Notes: generated by a model not told the origin, from the letters alone. Counted from the stretch's first letter, positions 33,949 to 42,879 are shown. The stretch: 64,000 nt of DNA from Salinivirgaceae bacterium (GCA_017527435.1 JAFXQB010000007.1:1-64000); one strand, 5' to 3'. Numbers and translations: made by a program.

Positions 33949-36087
33949 ATGGAAGCAAAATTAAATCTGCCGTCAATCAAAATCTGCAAGCGCGACGGGC
34001 GCATTGTCAATTTTGAAGCCGAAAAAATCAGTTATGCAATCTTCAAGGCTCTGCGCGCAGTTGGCAAACCCGACCGCCAATTGGCCGAAGACCTAATGCT
34101 TGAGGTAATCACGAAACTCAATCTGTTCGACAAACTCGATTACACCCCGACGGTGGAGGAAGTGCAGGACACTGTGGAGAAAGTGCTGTTCGACAATAAG
34201 TTATTCGACGCTGCAAAGGCTTACATCGTCTATCGCAAGCAGCACGAGAGTATGCGTAATACCAAGGAGTTGCTGTCGAATATGGACATCATCGATAAGT
34301 ATATCGACCTGAATGATTGGCGTATAAAGGAGAGCGCCAATTCGTCGTACTCGCTGCAGGGCCTGAATCAGCATATTGCAACCATCATCAGTTCGCAGTA
34401 CTGGCTGGAACGTGTTTATTCTGAAGAGATTAAGCAGGCTTACCAATCGGGCCACATCCACATTCACGACCTTGGTTTTTTGAGCGTTTACTGCGTGGGT
34501 TGGGATTTGGAAGACCTTCTTATGACAGGCTTCACGGGTGTCCCTGGCAAGATTGAGAGCAGTCCGGCAAAGCACCTGCGCACGGCTTTGGGACAGATTG
34601 TCAACTTCTTCTATACAATGCAGGGCGAGGCCGCCGGCGCACAGGCATTCTCGAGTTTCGACACCTATCTGGCGCCGTTCATCCGTTACGATAATCTTGA
34701 TTACGAAGGTGTTAAGCAATGCTTGCAGGAGTTTATGTTCAACATCAACGTGCCGACGCGCGTCGGATTCCAAACACCGTTCACCAACATCACGCTCGAC
34801 CTGAAGGTGCCGGGCAACTTGAAGGACCATCCGGTGATTATCGGTGGAAAAATGCAGGACGAGACCTACGGCGACTTCCAAAAGGAAATGGATATCTTCA
34901 ACGCCGCTTTCGCCGACGTTATGTCGGAAGGCGACGCCCACGGCAGCGTCTTCTCGTTCCCGATTCCTACCTACAACATTACCAAGGACTTTGATTGGGA
35001 CAATCCGGCTTACGCCAAAATTTGGGAAATCACTGCCAAATACGGCATTCCATACTTCTCGAACTTTGTCAATTCCGATATGAGCCCCGACGACGTGCGC
35101 AGTATGTGCTGCCGTCTGCGTCTCGACAAGCGCGAACTGCAGAAGCGCGGCGGTGGCTTGTTCGGCGCCAATCCGCTCACAGGCAGCGTGGGTGTTGTGA
35201 CGGTCAATCTGCCGCGGTTGGGCTACGAGTCGAAGTCGGAGGCCGAGTTCTTCCAACGTCTCGACAAACTTATGGAACTGTCGAAAGAGAGCCTTGAGAC
35301 AAAGCGTAAAGTGATTGAAAATCTGACTGAAAGAGGTCTTTATCCATACTCGAGGTTCTATCTGCGCAACATCAAGCAGCGCACGGGCCGCTATTGGAAA
35401 AACCACTTCTCGACCATTGGCATTGTTGGTATGAACGAGTGTTGCCTGAACTTCCTGGGCAAGAGCCTTGTCGACGAGCAGGGGCACAAGTTTGCAGTGA
35501 AGGTGCTTGAGCATATGCGCGCCAAACTTGCTGAATTCCAAACCGAAACGGGTAATATCTACAACCTTGAGGCCACACCGGCCGAGGGCACATCGTACCG
35601 CTTGGCAAAAATCGACAAGGCCGAGTACAACGACATTGTAACAGCCAACGAAGAGCACGTGCGCCACGGTGCCAAGCCGTACTACACCAACTCGAGCCAA
35701 CTGCCCGTTTATTACACCGACGACCTGTTTGAGGCTCTGCGTCTGCAAGACGACCTTCAGACTAAATACACCGGCGGAACCGTCTTCCACACGTTTGTGG
35801 GCGAGAGCCAACTCTCGAGCGCCGCTGTGAAGAAGTTGGTGCAGAAGGTGACATCGACATTCCACCTGCCTTACATCACGCTGTCGCCGACGTTCAGCAT
35901 CTGCCCCGAGCACGGCTACATCTACGGCGAACATCACAAATGCCCGAAGTGCGAAGCTGAAGGACAAGAGACTGATTGCCAAGTATATTCGCGAATTGTC
36001 GGCTACTTGCGCCCAATCGAGCAATGGAACGACGGCAAGCGTCAGGAATTCAGCGAGCGCAAACTGTTCGACAAGTCGATAATGTAG
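33949..36087 (+). CDS. nrdD: Anaerobic ribonucleoside-triphosphate reductase
   Basis: Class III ribonucleotide reductase, 712 residues: reduces NTPs to dNTPs under anoxia with a glycyl radical. Seen: N-terminal ATP-cone (about 10-95, ICKRDGRIVNFEAEKI), catalytic barrel, a zinc site of four cysteines (C652, C665, C668, C677) and the glycyl-radical loop RIVGYLRP with G685. Its activase gene nrdG follows only after an intervening lipoprotein gene (36249). Its presence implies an anaerobic or facultative lifestyle. The 256-bp leader (33693-33948) contains no NrdR box or promoter that I can support. Confidence 0.97.
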   Translation: MEAKLNLPSIKICKRDGRIVNFEAEKISYAIFKALRAVGKPDRQLAEDLMLEVITKLNLFDKLDYTPTVEEVQDTVEKVLFDNKLFDAAKAYIVYRKQHESMRNTKELLSNMDIIDKYIDLNDWRIKESANSSYSLQGLNQHIATIISSQYWLERVYSEEIKQAYQSGHIHIHDLGFLSVYCVGWDLEDLLMTGFTGVPGKIESSPAKHLRTALGQIVNFFYTMQGEAAGAQAFSSFDTYLAPFIRYDNLDYEGVKQCLQEFMFNINVPTRVGFQTPFTNITLDLKVPGNLKDHPVIIGGKMQDETYGDFQKEMDIFNAAFADVMSEGDAHGSVFSFPIPTYNITKDFDWDNPAYAKIWEITAKYGIPYFSNFVNSDMSPDDVRSMCCRLRLDKRELQKRGGGLFGANPLTGSVGVVTVNLPRLGYESKSEAEFFQRLDKLMELSKESLETKRKVIENLTERGLYPYSRFYLRNIKQRTGRYWKNHFSTIGIVGMNECCLNFLGKSLVDEQGHKFAVKVLEHMRAKLAEFQTETGNIYNLEATPAEGTSYRLAKIDKAEYNDIVTANEEHVRHGAKPYYTNSSQLPVYYTDDLFEALRLQDDLQTKYTGGTVFHTFVGESQLSSAAVKKLVQKVTSTFHLPYITLSPTFSICPEHGYIYGEHHKCPKCEAEGQETDCQVYSRIVGYLRPIEQWNDGKRQEFSERKLFDKSIM

Positions 36088-36248
36088 AATGGTAATAGTT
36101 TAGAGGTTTGGAAAGTCGAGTGTGGTTTAGTTTTCATGACTTTCTAAACCTTTTTTACATTAAAATCAAAAAGGTATGGAATTGAAAACTATGTGGTTGA
36201 GAATCTATAACAGGCAGAATATTAATATTGAAAAGAAACAATAAAATC

Positions 36249-37706
36249 ATGAACGCCAAACATTTATTATTAGCCGCCACAGCAGCATTTGTGGCTTTGA
36301 ATTTTATGGGATGTAAGGATGACGATTATGTGCCAACAGTTCCCAAAAGTCTAAACATAAAAGATGGGGAAATAGTACGTGATACGATTATCACACTATC
36401 AGCTGGCGGCAGTTTTGTCAAAGAAGGGGAAATAGCAGCATATCATTATTATGTAGGTACTTCTATTGATAATTTACAAGATGTTGCAAGTAGTTTATAT
36501 GAACAAAAAATAACAATTAAACCCTATACACAATATTATTTATGTGTGCGTGCAGAATCTACAATTAATCAGGAATTAAGTGATGCGTCTGAAATACGCA
36601 CATTTTATTGCGTACCGCCGCTTGAAATAGAAACAGACAATGGTGTTGGTGACTTTGCAGCCGTGTTGCGATTTAAAAATGTGAAGAATATAAATTCCGG
36701 CAAGGTTCTTTTAACGCCTAATAAAGAAGGTTACAACTATCAAAAGGAGATAGAAATAGTAGCAGATTCCTGCCTTATAAAAATGGGTGATGTTAACAAC
36801 CCAACAAACACTGCATTTACTCACCAATATGATGATGAACAAGGTGTTACATATGAACCTATAATATATACATTTAGTGTGTCTATTGACATTCAAGTTG
36901 GCGATAAAAGTTTTACAATTACTGGTACACAAAAAGAAATATTAATAGACAAAAACAAGTATGTCCACGACCTTGAATATAATGTTTATAGACTTGTTAG
37001 TATAGGGGATAAAGTATGGACTGCCGATAACTATATTATAACATCTTTCATTAAAGATAACTTAATACAAAAATTTGATAACTATAATTCATCTACAGAA
37101 GAGAAGATATATAATACAATAATTCTACCGACCGGTGAAAAAACAATATCATACTATCTGTTTAATCATTTAAACGAAACAGGCGAAGAATTATTTAACA
37201 TTTTAAAAAGAGATATACCTAAAGGATTTCATATTGCCACTGTAGACGATTGGTTAGATTTGGAAAAATATTATGGTGTATCTATTAATACTACTACAAA
37301 ATTAGATGCAGGAAGAGCAACAATATATGGATATATACATATTCCTTCTTATAAAAATTATTTATATGAATCTGTCTATGAAGGCGAAAGTACAACAATA
37401 CGCAATAAACTGTTATCCCAATATGGTTGGTACGATACATTAGGAGTTGAAATACCACATCAGAAAGGACTATTGAATGTTAAACCATTTGGAGTAGATG
37501 AAATAACAGTAGGGAAAGGGGCCATATTCATAGCTGACGCTAATCCTGACGATGCTGTGTATGTAGATTTATATACAAGTGCAGCAGACAATTGTTGGTT
37601 TAATGGTCAATACATTGGAATATGCAATTATTTGGAAGGATTAATTAGAACTTCTGTATATGTTTCTAAACATCCCGTATGTATTCGTTTGGTTAAGGAC
37701 AAATAA
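36249..37706 (+). CDS. FISUMP-type lipoprotein between nrdD and nrdG
   Basis: 485 residues with a lipobox (ALNFMGC, C22); ATG 36249 is used rather than a TTG at 36228. The N-terminal half has Fn3-like beta regions (AYHYYVGTSIDNLQDV, YTQYYLCVRAESTINQELSD). The C-terminal half matches the Fibrobacter succinogenes major paralogous (FISUMP) domain: YRLVSIGDKVWTADNYIIT, YYLFNH, and DIPKGFHIATVDDWLDLEKY. The gene is strongly AT-rich compared with nrdD and nrdG on either side and breaks that conserved pair, suggesting a recent insertion. It is probably a surface lipoprotein; function unknown. Confidence 0.78.
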   Translation: MNAKHLLLAATAAFVALNFMGCKDDDYVPTVPKSLNIKDGEIVRDTIITLSAGGSFVKEGEIAAYHYYVGTSIDNLQDVASSLYEQKITIKPYTQYYLCVRAESTINQELSDASEIRTFYCVPPLEIETDNGVGDFAAVLRFKNVKNINSGKVLLTPNKEGYNYQKEIEIVADSCLIKMGDVNNPTNTAFTHQYDDEQGVTYEPIIYTFSVSIDIQVGDKSFTITGTQKEILIDKNKYVHDLEYNVYRLVSIGDKVWTADNYIITSFIKDNLIQKFDNYNSSTEEKIYNTIILPTGEKTISYYLFNHLNETGEELFNILKRDIPKGFHIATVDDWLDLEKYYGVSINTTTKLDAGRATIYGYIHIPSYKNYLYESVYEGESTTIRNKLLSQYGWYDTLGVEIPHQKGLLNVKPFGVDEITVGKGAIFIADANPDDAVYVDLYTSAADNCWFNGQYIGICNYLEGLIRTSVYVSKHPVCIRLVKDK

Positions 37707-37716
37707 TTGCGTGCTT

Positions 37717-37782
37717 ATGAGAAGAACATTATTATTGTTGCTGTTGTTGTTGACAATAACATCTTTTGCACAAAATGTATAG
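37717..37782 (+). pseudogene. Orphan signal-peptide stub in frame with nrdG
   Basis: ATG 37717 opens MRRTLLLLLLLLLTITSFAQ, then N, V and TAG: a full signal peptide with nothing after it. Beyond the TAG the same frame stays open (VQKTTSAEDNNKRET) and runs without another stop into the nrdG ATG at 37828. It is probably the remnant of a truncated secreted-protein gene. An alternative is a short leader peptide. Confidence 0.55.
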
Positions 37783-37827
37783 GTTCAAAAAACAACCAGT
37801 GCTGAAGATAATAATAAGCGCGAAACA

Positions 37828-38457
37828 ATGAAAATCGCCGGACTTGTAAAGCAGAGTTTCATCGACTATCCCGACCGAATGGCTTGTGTGATTTTCACGC
37901 AGGGCTGCAATTTCCGCTGCGGCTATTGCCACAACCCGTCGTTGGTGCTGCCGCACTTGTTCGGGCAGAACAAACTGATTGATGAGCAGGAAGTTCTACA
38001 GTATCTCGAAGGCCGGAAAGATTGGCTCGAGGGCGTGGTGATAACAGGTGGCGAGCCCACCATTCACGGCGATTTGCCCGATTTCATCAAGAAAATCAAA
38101 CAAATGGGCTACTGCGTCAAGCTCGACTCGAACGGCACAAATCCCGATATGCTCGAGCAACTGTTGGCCGACAAACTGATTGATTTCATTGCAATGGACA
38201 TCAAGTCGAACCCCGACGCCGAATCGTACTCAAAAATCATAGGCAAGGACGCCACACCGCTAATGCCGGCCATCTGGCGGTCAATCAAACTGATACAAAA
38301 TTCGGGCATCGGCTACCAATTCCGCACCACGCTTGTCCCGCACGTCCATCCTGTTGGCATTGCCGACGACATTATCAACTTCCTTGAGTACGACAGCAAC
38401 TTCATCACCCAACAATACCGCGACGGTGACACGGTGGCGAAGAATTTGGCCGAGTGA
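37828..38457 (+). CDS. nrdG: Anaerobic ribonucleotide reductase-activating protein
   Basis: Radical SAM activase that generates the glycyl radical on NrdD. 209 residues with C27-x3-C31-x2-C34 (TQGCNFRCGYCHN) binding the [4Fe-4S] cluster and the SAM-site motif GVVITGGEPTIH. The subfamily (NrdG2-like, TIGR02495) is longer than the E. coli NrdG type, and this copy is near the short end. It pairs with nrdD at 33949. The true start is taken as MKIAGLVKQSFIDYP. Confidence 0.93.
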   Translation: MKIAGLVKQSFIDYPDRMACVIFTQGCNFRCGYCHNPSLVLPHLFGQNKLIDEQEVLQYLEGRKDWLEGVVITGGEPTIHGDLPDFIKKIKQMGYCVKLDSNGTNPDMLEQLLADKLIDFIAMDIKSNPDAESYSKIIGKDATPLMPAIWRSIKLIQNSGIGYQFRTTLVPHVHPVGIADDIINFLEYDSNFITQQYRDGDTVAKNLAE

Positions 38458-38485
38458 CGCAATGGCTATTTTGCATTGGATTTTT

Positions 38486-38515
38486 TACCACGGAACACAC
38501 GAAAAACACGGAATA
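38486..38515. repeat. Dispersed ACCACGGAACACACG-type repeat
   Basis: The phrase taccacggaacacacgaaaa then acacggaat is the reverse complement of the phrase at about 27801-27828. Such sentences recur in intergenic DNA of many environmental bacteria. No coding or promoter function was seen. Confidence 0.6.
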
Positions 38516-38545
38516 AAAAAAGAAGGACTCACGTCCTTCTCTCTT
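38516..38545 (-). terminator. Terminator for the AAA ATPase gene (minus strand)
   Basis: Perfect 8-bp stem AGAAGGAC/GTCCTTCT with a 4-nt loop (38521-38540). Read on the minus strand, it is followed by a T tract (forward strand aaaaaa before 38521). It lies 20 bp after the ATPase stop. Confidence 0.8.
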
Positions 38546-38564
38546 TAAAACAATGTAGTTCAGA

Positions 38565-39761
38565 CTAATAAAGCAATCCCGCAACCCATATAGGCAGTTT
38601 GTGCCCGATAGGCATTTCCATTGCGTCGGCCAAAATGAACGAGTTGGGAATGTTCGCAATTTGGTCGAATGTCTTGCGCTCGCCGCCCACTTCAAAAATG
38701 TATTTGCCGTCAACCTTGAAGTCGCCGGTTTTCTTGCCGTACTCAACTTCGTGTTTTACAGACAGTTGGTTCGCGACAAAACACTCTCTAATGGTTCCCA
38801 CGCTGCTGCTTTGCCCGAGAGCGTACATCACGTTCGGATTCTGAATGTAAATTTTGTCAGGCTTCTGCATCTTTGTAACCGACTTATTATCAGAGTAAAG
38901 TAGCATAATCAGCTCGGCGCGGTTCAGGCTTGCCAAGTAGCTCAAAACCGTGTTTTTGTTTAGCCCGAGATAGCCGGCCAATTTTGCGATATTCACTTCA
39001 AAAGGCATATTTTCAGCCAAATAGATAAGCATCGCCTTCAGTTTCCGAGTGTATGCCACGTCAATGCCGCAAAATTCGGGCATCTCTTGGTCGATAATGA
39101 ACGAAACCACATTCTCGATACGGCTGTAGTACTCTTCTTCGTCACTGTCGTAGAAGGGGTAGTAGCCAACCCGCAAGTACTCTTCAAACATCTTCACGGG
39201 GCGGCATAACCCGCAGACTTTCTTGCAGATACTGTCGGCGTCGGCGAGAATTTGCTCAAGGCTGAAAACAGGCAGCTCAATGCCCTTGTAGAAGTGCAGA
39301 AACTCGCGGAACGACAGCCCCGCCATTGTGTACGACAGCGCCCGGCGCGACAAATCGGCGTCGGCATTCAGAATCTGCAGCATCGACGAGCCGCTGAACA
39401 CTATTTTCAAGTCGGGATACAGGTCGTAGATTTCCTTAATCTCGCGCGACCAAGTAGGATATTTGTGCACTTCGTCCAAAAAAAGGTGCTTGCCGCCCAT
39501 TTGGTGGAACTTCTCGGCCAAGTCGAGCAGCGTGTGGCTCGAAAAATAAAGGCTGTCCATTGTGCAGTAGAGCGCTTCGCCCGGCATTTCGCCGTAGCGG
39601 TTTTTAATGTACTGCCTGATTAGCGTGGTTTTTCCCACCCCGCGCGAGCCCTTAATGGCCACAAGCTGCTTGTCCCACTTTATGCTGTTCTGCATATTCC
39701 TGACGATTTTTGTCGAAACCTGCGAAATCAGTATTTGGTGTCTTTTGAATAGCGATTCCAT
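38565..39761 (-). CDS. AAA family ATPase (AAA_14/DUF4143 type) with winged-helix segment
   Basis: 398 residues; ATG 39761 (MESLFKRHQILISQVSTKIV) is chosen over a longer open frame. N-terminal P-loop ATPase: Walker A GSRGVGKTT (38-46), Walker B HLFLDEVHK (D96, E97) and sensor-like IVFSGSSML. A helix-turn-helix follows (ENMPFEVNIAKLAGYLGLNK, then NTVLSYLASLNRAELIML), and a C-terminal DUF4143-type nuclease-like fold ending in PIWVAGLLY. The family is widespread and multi-copy in Bacteroidales; no biochemical role is established. Immediately upstream is the eight-palindrome array (39793-40154), which is likely to be its control region. Confidence 0.85.
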   Translation of the reverse strand: MESLFKRHQILISQVSTKIVRNMQNSIKWDKQLVAIKGSRGVGKTTLIRQYIKNRYGEMPGEALYCTMDSLYFSSHTLLDLAEKFHQMGGKHLFLDEVHKYPTWSREIKEIYDLYPDLKIVFSGSSMLQILNADADLSRRALSYTMAGLSFREFLHFYKGIELPVFSLEQILADADSICKKVCGLCRPVKMFEEYLRVGYYPFYDSDEEEYYSRIENVVSFIIDQEMPEFCGIDVAYTRKLKAMLIYLAENMPFEVNIAKLAGYLGLNKNTVLSYLASLNRAELIMLLYSDNKSVTKMQKPDKIYIQNPNVMYALGQSSSVGTIRECFVANQLSVKHEVEYGKKTGDFKVDGKYIFEVGGERKTFDQIANIPNSFILADAMEMPIGHKLPIWVAGLLY

Positions 39762-39792
39762 AACTCTCAAATTTTCACGCAAATATAACAAA

Positions 39793-40204
39793 TCGCTTAA
39801 TACAACAAGCGATTTTTGCAATTTTTCGCTTAATAAAATAAGCGATATTATTTAAAATTCTGATTGTCAAATTTTTATTTGGCAAACAATCTTTTTCGTT
39901 TAGCTCGATAAGCGATTTTGTTTCATTTTCGCTTAAAGCGATAAGAGAAATAGTGTAATGTATTGTATCTTAAACAATTATATCGGAAATGCTTTATATT
40001 GCTTATTTTGATAAGCGATTTTGGTTTGATTTCGCTTAATGCAATAAGCGATTTTATATAAATGATTGTTTTGTAAACTGTTATACTGATATAAATATGT
40101 TTTGCTTATCCTAATAAGCGTTATTATCTCAATTTCGCTTAATGCGATAAGCGAAGTGGTGTAATTATTTGTATTATAAATTATTATAGCGATACATTTC
40201 TGTA
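39793..40204. repeat. Array of eight 20-bp palindromes with 103-bp period
   Basis: Eight degenerate palindromes of consensus TCGCTTAATNNNATAAGCGA start at 39793, 39826, 39896, 39929, 39999, 40032, 40102 and 40135. Start-to-start distances are exactly 33, 70, 33, 70, 33, 70, 33 bp, so the region is four 103-bp units, each with two sites 13 bp apart and a 50-bp spacer. Spacers of units 2 and 4 are visibly related (gtgtaat and attatatcgg-like stretches), the others weakly. The whole stretch is AT-rich and lies in the 547-bp gap between the divergent ATPase gene and leuC. It is not a CRISPR: repeats are short, degenerate and palindromic, and spacer lengths alternate. Confidence 0.92.
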
Positions 40205-40258
40205 GATTCTATTTGCCGATATACTGAAAACTTATTTTCAACTTTCAACATACAATTG

Positions 40259-40266
40259 TACTTTTG
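40259..40266 (+). promoter_or_regulatory. -7 element of the leuC promoter
   Basis: TACTTTTG matches TAnnTTTG exactly, 42 bp before the leuC start. The -33 region (about 40235) reads ATTTTC, a poor match. Confidence 0.5.
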
Positions 40267-40308
40267 CGCAATTTGAAAATTTGTTAAACTTTATAAATAT
40301 TTGAAACA

Positions 40309-41700
40309 GTGGGAAAGACACTATTTGACAAGATTTGGGACTCGCACGTCGTTCAGGTTATCCCCGACGGGCCAACCCAACTCTACATCGACCGTCTGTA
40401 TGCTCACGAGGTGACTTCACCCCAAGCATTCGACACTTTGCGCGACAAGGGAATCAAGGTTTTCCGCCCCGAGCAGGTCGTGGCTATGCCCGACCACAAC
40501 ACGCCGTCGGACCAACAGGAGGTAATCAACGACCCGATTGGCCGCAAGCAGGTTGAGACGCTCGCCCGTAACTGCGCTGAATTCGGCATCCGCCACTTTG
40601 CAATGGGCACCAAGGACAACGGCATCATCCACGTGGTGGGCCCGGAGAAAGGCCTGTCGCTGCCGGGAATGACCATCGTCTGCGGCGACTCACACACATC
40701 AACTCACGGTGCTGTGGGCGCTTTGGCAATGGGCATCGGCACAAGCGAGGTGGCCGAGGTGCTGGCTAGTCAGTGCATCCTTCAGAGCAAACCGAAAACA
40801 ATGCGCATCAATATTGAGGGCGAACTGCAGAAAGGCGTGGTAGCCAAGGATATAGCGCTTTACATTATGGCCAAAATGACCACTTCGGGCGCAACGGGCT
40901 ACGCCGTTGAATACGCCGGCTCAACCATCCGCAATCTGTCAATGGAAGGCCGCCTGACGCTCTCGAACCTGTCGATTGAAATGGGTTCGCGTGCCGGTAT
41001 CATCGCGCCCGACGAGACAACCTTCGCCTACCTGAAGGGCCGCGAGTACGCGCCGAAAGGTGCAGAGTGGGACAAGGCCGTAGCCTTCTGGCGCACGCTG
41101 AAGAGCGACGACGACGCTGTCTTCGACAAGGAGATTACCTACCGCGCCGAGGACATCAAGCCGCGCATCACCTACGGAACGAATCCCGGCGCCGGAATCG
41201 CCATCGACGAGACCGTGCCCGTGCTCGACGGAATGAGCGAGGCCGAAAAGGCTCAACTGACTGTGCAACTGAACTATATGCAGTTCAAACCCGGGCAGAA
41301 ACTCGAGGGTACACCCGTGGATTACTGCTTCCTGGGCGCCTGCACCAACGGCCGTATTGAGGATTTTCGCGCCTTTGCGTCGGTTGTGAAGGGCAAGAAG
41401 AAATCGCCGAACGTTGTGGCGTGGCTGGTTCCGGGCTCGTGGCTTGTGCGTCAGCAGATTATTGACGAAGGCATCGACAAGATTCTTGAAGAAGCCGGAT
41501 TCGAGTTGCGCCTGCCGTCGTGCTCATCGTGCCTGGCAATGAATCCCGATAAGGTGCCTGCCGGCAAGTTGGCCATCTCGACATCGAACCGTAACTTTGT
41601 CGGCCGTCAGGGCCCCGGCGCCCGCACCGTGCTGGCATCGCCGCTCGTTGTCGCCGCAAGCGCAATCACTGGCGTGATTACTGACCCGAGAAAATTGTAG
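40309..41700 (+). CDS. leuC: 3-isopropylmalate dehydratase large subunit
   Basis: Isomerises 2- to 3-isopropylmalate in leucine synthesis, as a complex with LeuD. 463 residues, normal for the family. The start is GTG 40309, giving the typical opening [14 protein letters not shown]; no ATG is available at that point. The [4Fe-4S] ligands are C345 (GACTNGR), C405 and C408 ([10 protein letters not shown]). It is followed by an inserted four-helix-bundle gene and then leuD. Transcribed away from the palindrome array. Confidence 0.97.
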   Translation: MGKTLFDKIWDSHVVQVIPDGPTQLYIDRLYAHEVTSPQAFDTLRDKGIKVFRPEQVVAMPDHNTPSDQQEVINDPIGRKQVETLARNCAEFGIRHFAMGTKDNGIIHVVGPEKGLSLPGMTIVCGDSHTSTHGAVGALAMGIGTSEVAEVLASQCILQSKPKTMRINIEGELQKGVVAKDIALYIMAKMTTSGATGYAVEYAGSTIRNLSMEGRLTLSNLSIEMGSRAGIIAPDETTFAYLKGREYAPKGAEWDKAVAFWRTLKSDDDAVFDKEITYRAEDIKPRITYGTNPGAGIAIDETVPVLDGMSEAEKAQLTVQLNYMQFKPGQKLEGTPVDYCFLGACTNGRIEDFRAFASVVKGKKKSPNVVAWLVPGSWLVRQQIIDEGIDKILEEAGFELRLPSCSSCLAMNPDKVPAGKLAISTSNRNFVGRQGPGARTVLASPLVVAASAITGVITDPRKL

Positions 41701-41702
41701 TT

Positions 41703-41757
41703 TGAGTAAAGTATAAAGAGTAATGAGTAAAGATTTGGCGAGTAATGAGTAAAGAAG
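41703..41757. repeat. Low-complexity gagtaaag repeat after leuC
   Basis: Imperfect copies of gagtaa(a/t)g and gtataaagagtaatgag fill the 44 bp between leuC and the next gene and run into its start codon. The same phrase family recurs at 42215-42255 (as its complement), 47060-47095 and 48223-48322. Confidence 0.7.
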
Positions 41758-42179
41758 TGGATAATGTAGCCAACGGCGGAATGTTTGCATATCGGAAATT
41801 GGATGTGTATGCCAACAGCAAGAAATATGTTGCTGACATTTATCAATTGCTGCAGAAATTTCCCAATGAGGAACGTTTTGCAATGTGCAACCAACTGCGT
41901 CGGGCTGCGGTTTCTATCACTTCAAATATTGCCGAAGGAATGGGGCGCTTTTCTGACAAAGAAAAACTGCATTTCATCGAGATTGCTTTTGGCTCTTTAT
42001 ATGAAACAATGTCGCAAATTGAACTGGCATTGGATTTTAATTATATCACGCAAAATGAGTTTGTTAATATGGAAGAACAAGTGGTTGTGATTTCAAAAAT
42101 GCTTTCCGGATTACGCAATTCGATAATCAGCCGAATGGAAGCACAAAAACAAGGTTTTTCAAGCGAAAAAAACGTATAA
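41745..42179 (+). CDS. Four-helix bundle protein (23S rRNA-intervening-sequence family)
   Basis: 144 residues of the TIGR02436/S23 family of small helical proteins. The core motif is RKLDVYANSKKYVADIYQLL, NQLRRAAVSITSNIAEGMGR, FIEIAFGSLYETMSQIELAL and SKMLSGLRNSI. Members were first noticed inside intervening sequences of 23S rRNA genes but in Bacteroidota they are scattered through the chromosome; the function is unknown. Here the gene sits between leuC and leuD, flanked by low-complexity repeats that also overlap its first codons, which suggests insertion into the leu operon. Confidence 0.88.
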   Translation: MSKEVDNVANGGMFAYRKLDVYANSKKYVADIYQLLQKFPNEERFAMCNQLRRAAVSITSNIAEGMGRFSDKEKLHFIEIAFGSLYETMSQIELALDFNYITQNEFVNMEEQVVVISKMLSGLRNSIISRMEAQKQGFSSEKNV

Positions 42180-42255
42180 CAATGTAGAATTGGGTAAAGA
42201 TTTGAGAAGGGCTCTTGTCATTACTCTTTACTCTCTACACATTACACATTACACA

Positions 42256-42879
42256 ATGAAACAGAAATTTAATGTAATAAAATCGACGTGTATTCCGGTT
42301 GCGATTGACAACTGCAATACCGACCTGATTATTCCGGCGCGCTACCTGGCGAGCACCACTCGCGACCCGAAATTCTTCGGCGACGCCTTTATGCACGACC
42401 TGCGCTATGACGCTGACGGTAAGCCGATTGCCGGATTTGTTATGAACCAACCCGAATTTTCGGAGGCACCGCACGAAGGCTGCCACGAGATTATCGTGGG
42501 CGGACAGAACTGGGGCTCTGGCTCGAGCCGTGAGCACGCCGCCTGGGCCATCGCCGGCTACGGCATCCGCGTGGTCATCTCGTCGAGTTTCGCCGACATC
42601 CACCGCAACAACCTGCTCAACTGCTTTGTGCTGCCGGTGGTGGTGAGCCGCGAGTTTCAACAGGAGTTGTTCGACTCTATCGCCAAAAATCCGCAAACCA
42701 TTGTTACTGTTGACGTTCCGAATCAGACTGTAACCAACGAGGCCACTGGCCACTCGGAGAAGTTCGAAATCAACAGCTACAAGAAGCACTGCCTTGTCAA
42801 CGCGCTCGACGACATCGACTATCTGTTGAGCGTTCAGGACAAGACCGAAGCGTTTGAGAAGACTGCGAAGAAGTGGTAA
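42256..42879 (+). CDS. leuD: 3-isopropylmalate dehydratase small subunit
   Basis: 207 residues; partner of LeuC. ATG 42256 (MKQKFNVIKSTCIPVAIDNC) is chosen because the upstream open frame translates simple repeat DNA. Family motifs are present: NTDLIIPARYL, GQNWGSGSSREHAAWAI and RNNLLNCFVLPV. Ends 23 bp before a terminator-like hairpin, so this is the end of the leuC transcript. Confidence 0.96.
   Translation: MKQKFNVIKSTCIPVAIDNCNTDLIIPARYLASTTRDPKFFGDAFMHDLRYDADGKPIAGFVMNQPEFSEAPHEGCHEIIVGGQNWGSGSSREHAAWAIAGYGIRVVISSSFADIHRNNLLNCFVLPVVVSREFQQELFDSIAKNPQTIVTVDVPNQTVTNEATGHSEKFEINSYKKHCLVNALDDIDYLLSVQDKTEAFEKTAKKW

Noticed and set aside
34201..36024. 607-codon ORF antisense to nrdD
   Set aside because: nrdD has complete motifs in the other strand; the antisense frame is open only because of the codon bias of nrdD.
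39793..40204. CRISPR-like array
   Set aside because: Repeats are only 20 bp, degenerate and palindromic; spacers alternate 13 and 50 bp and are partly related to each other; there is no cas gene.
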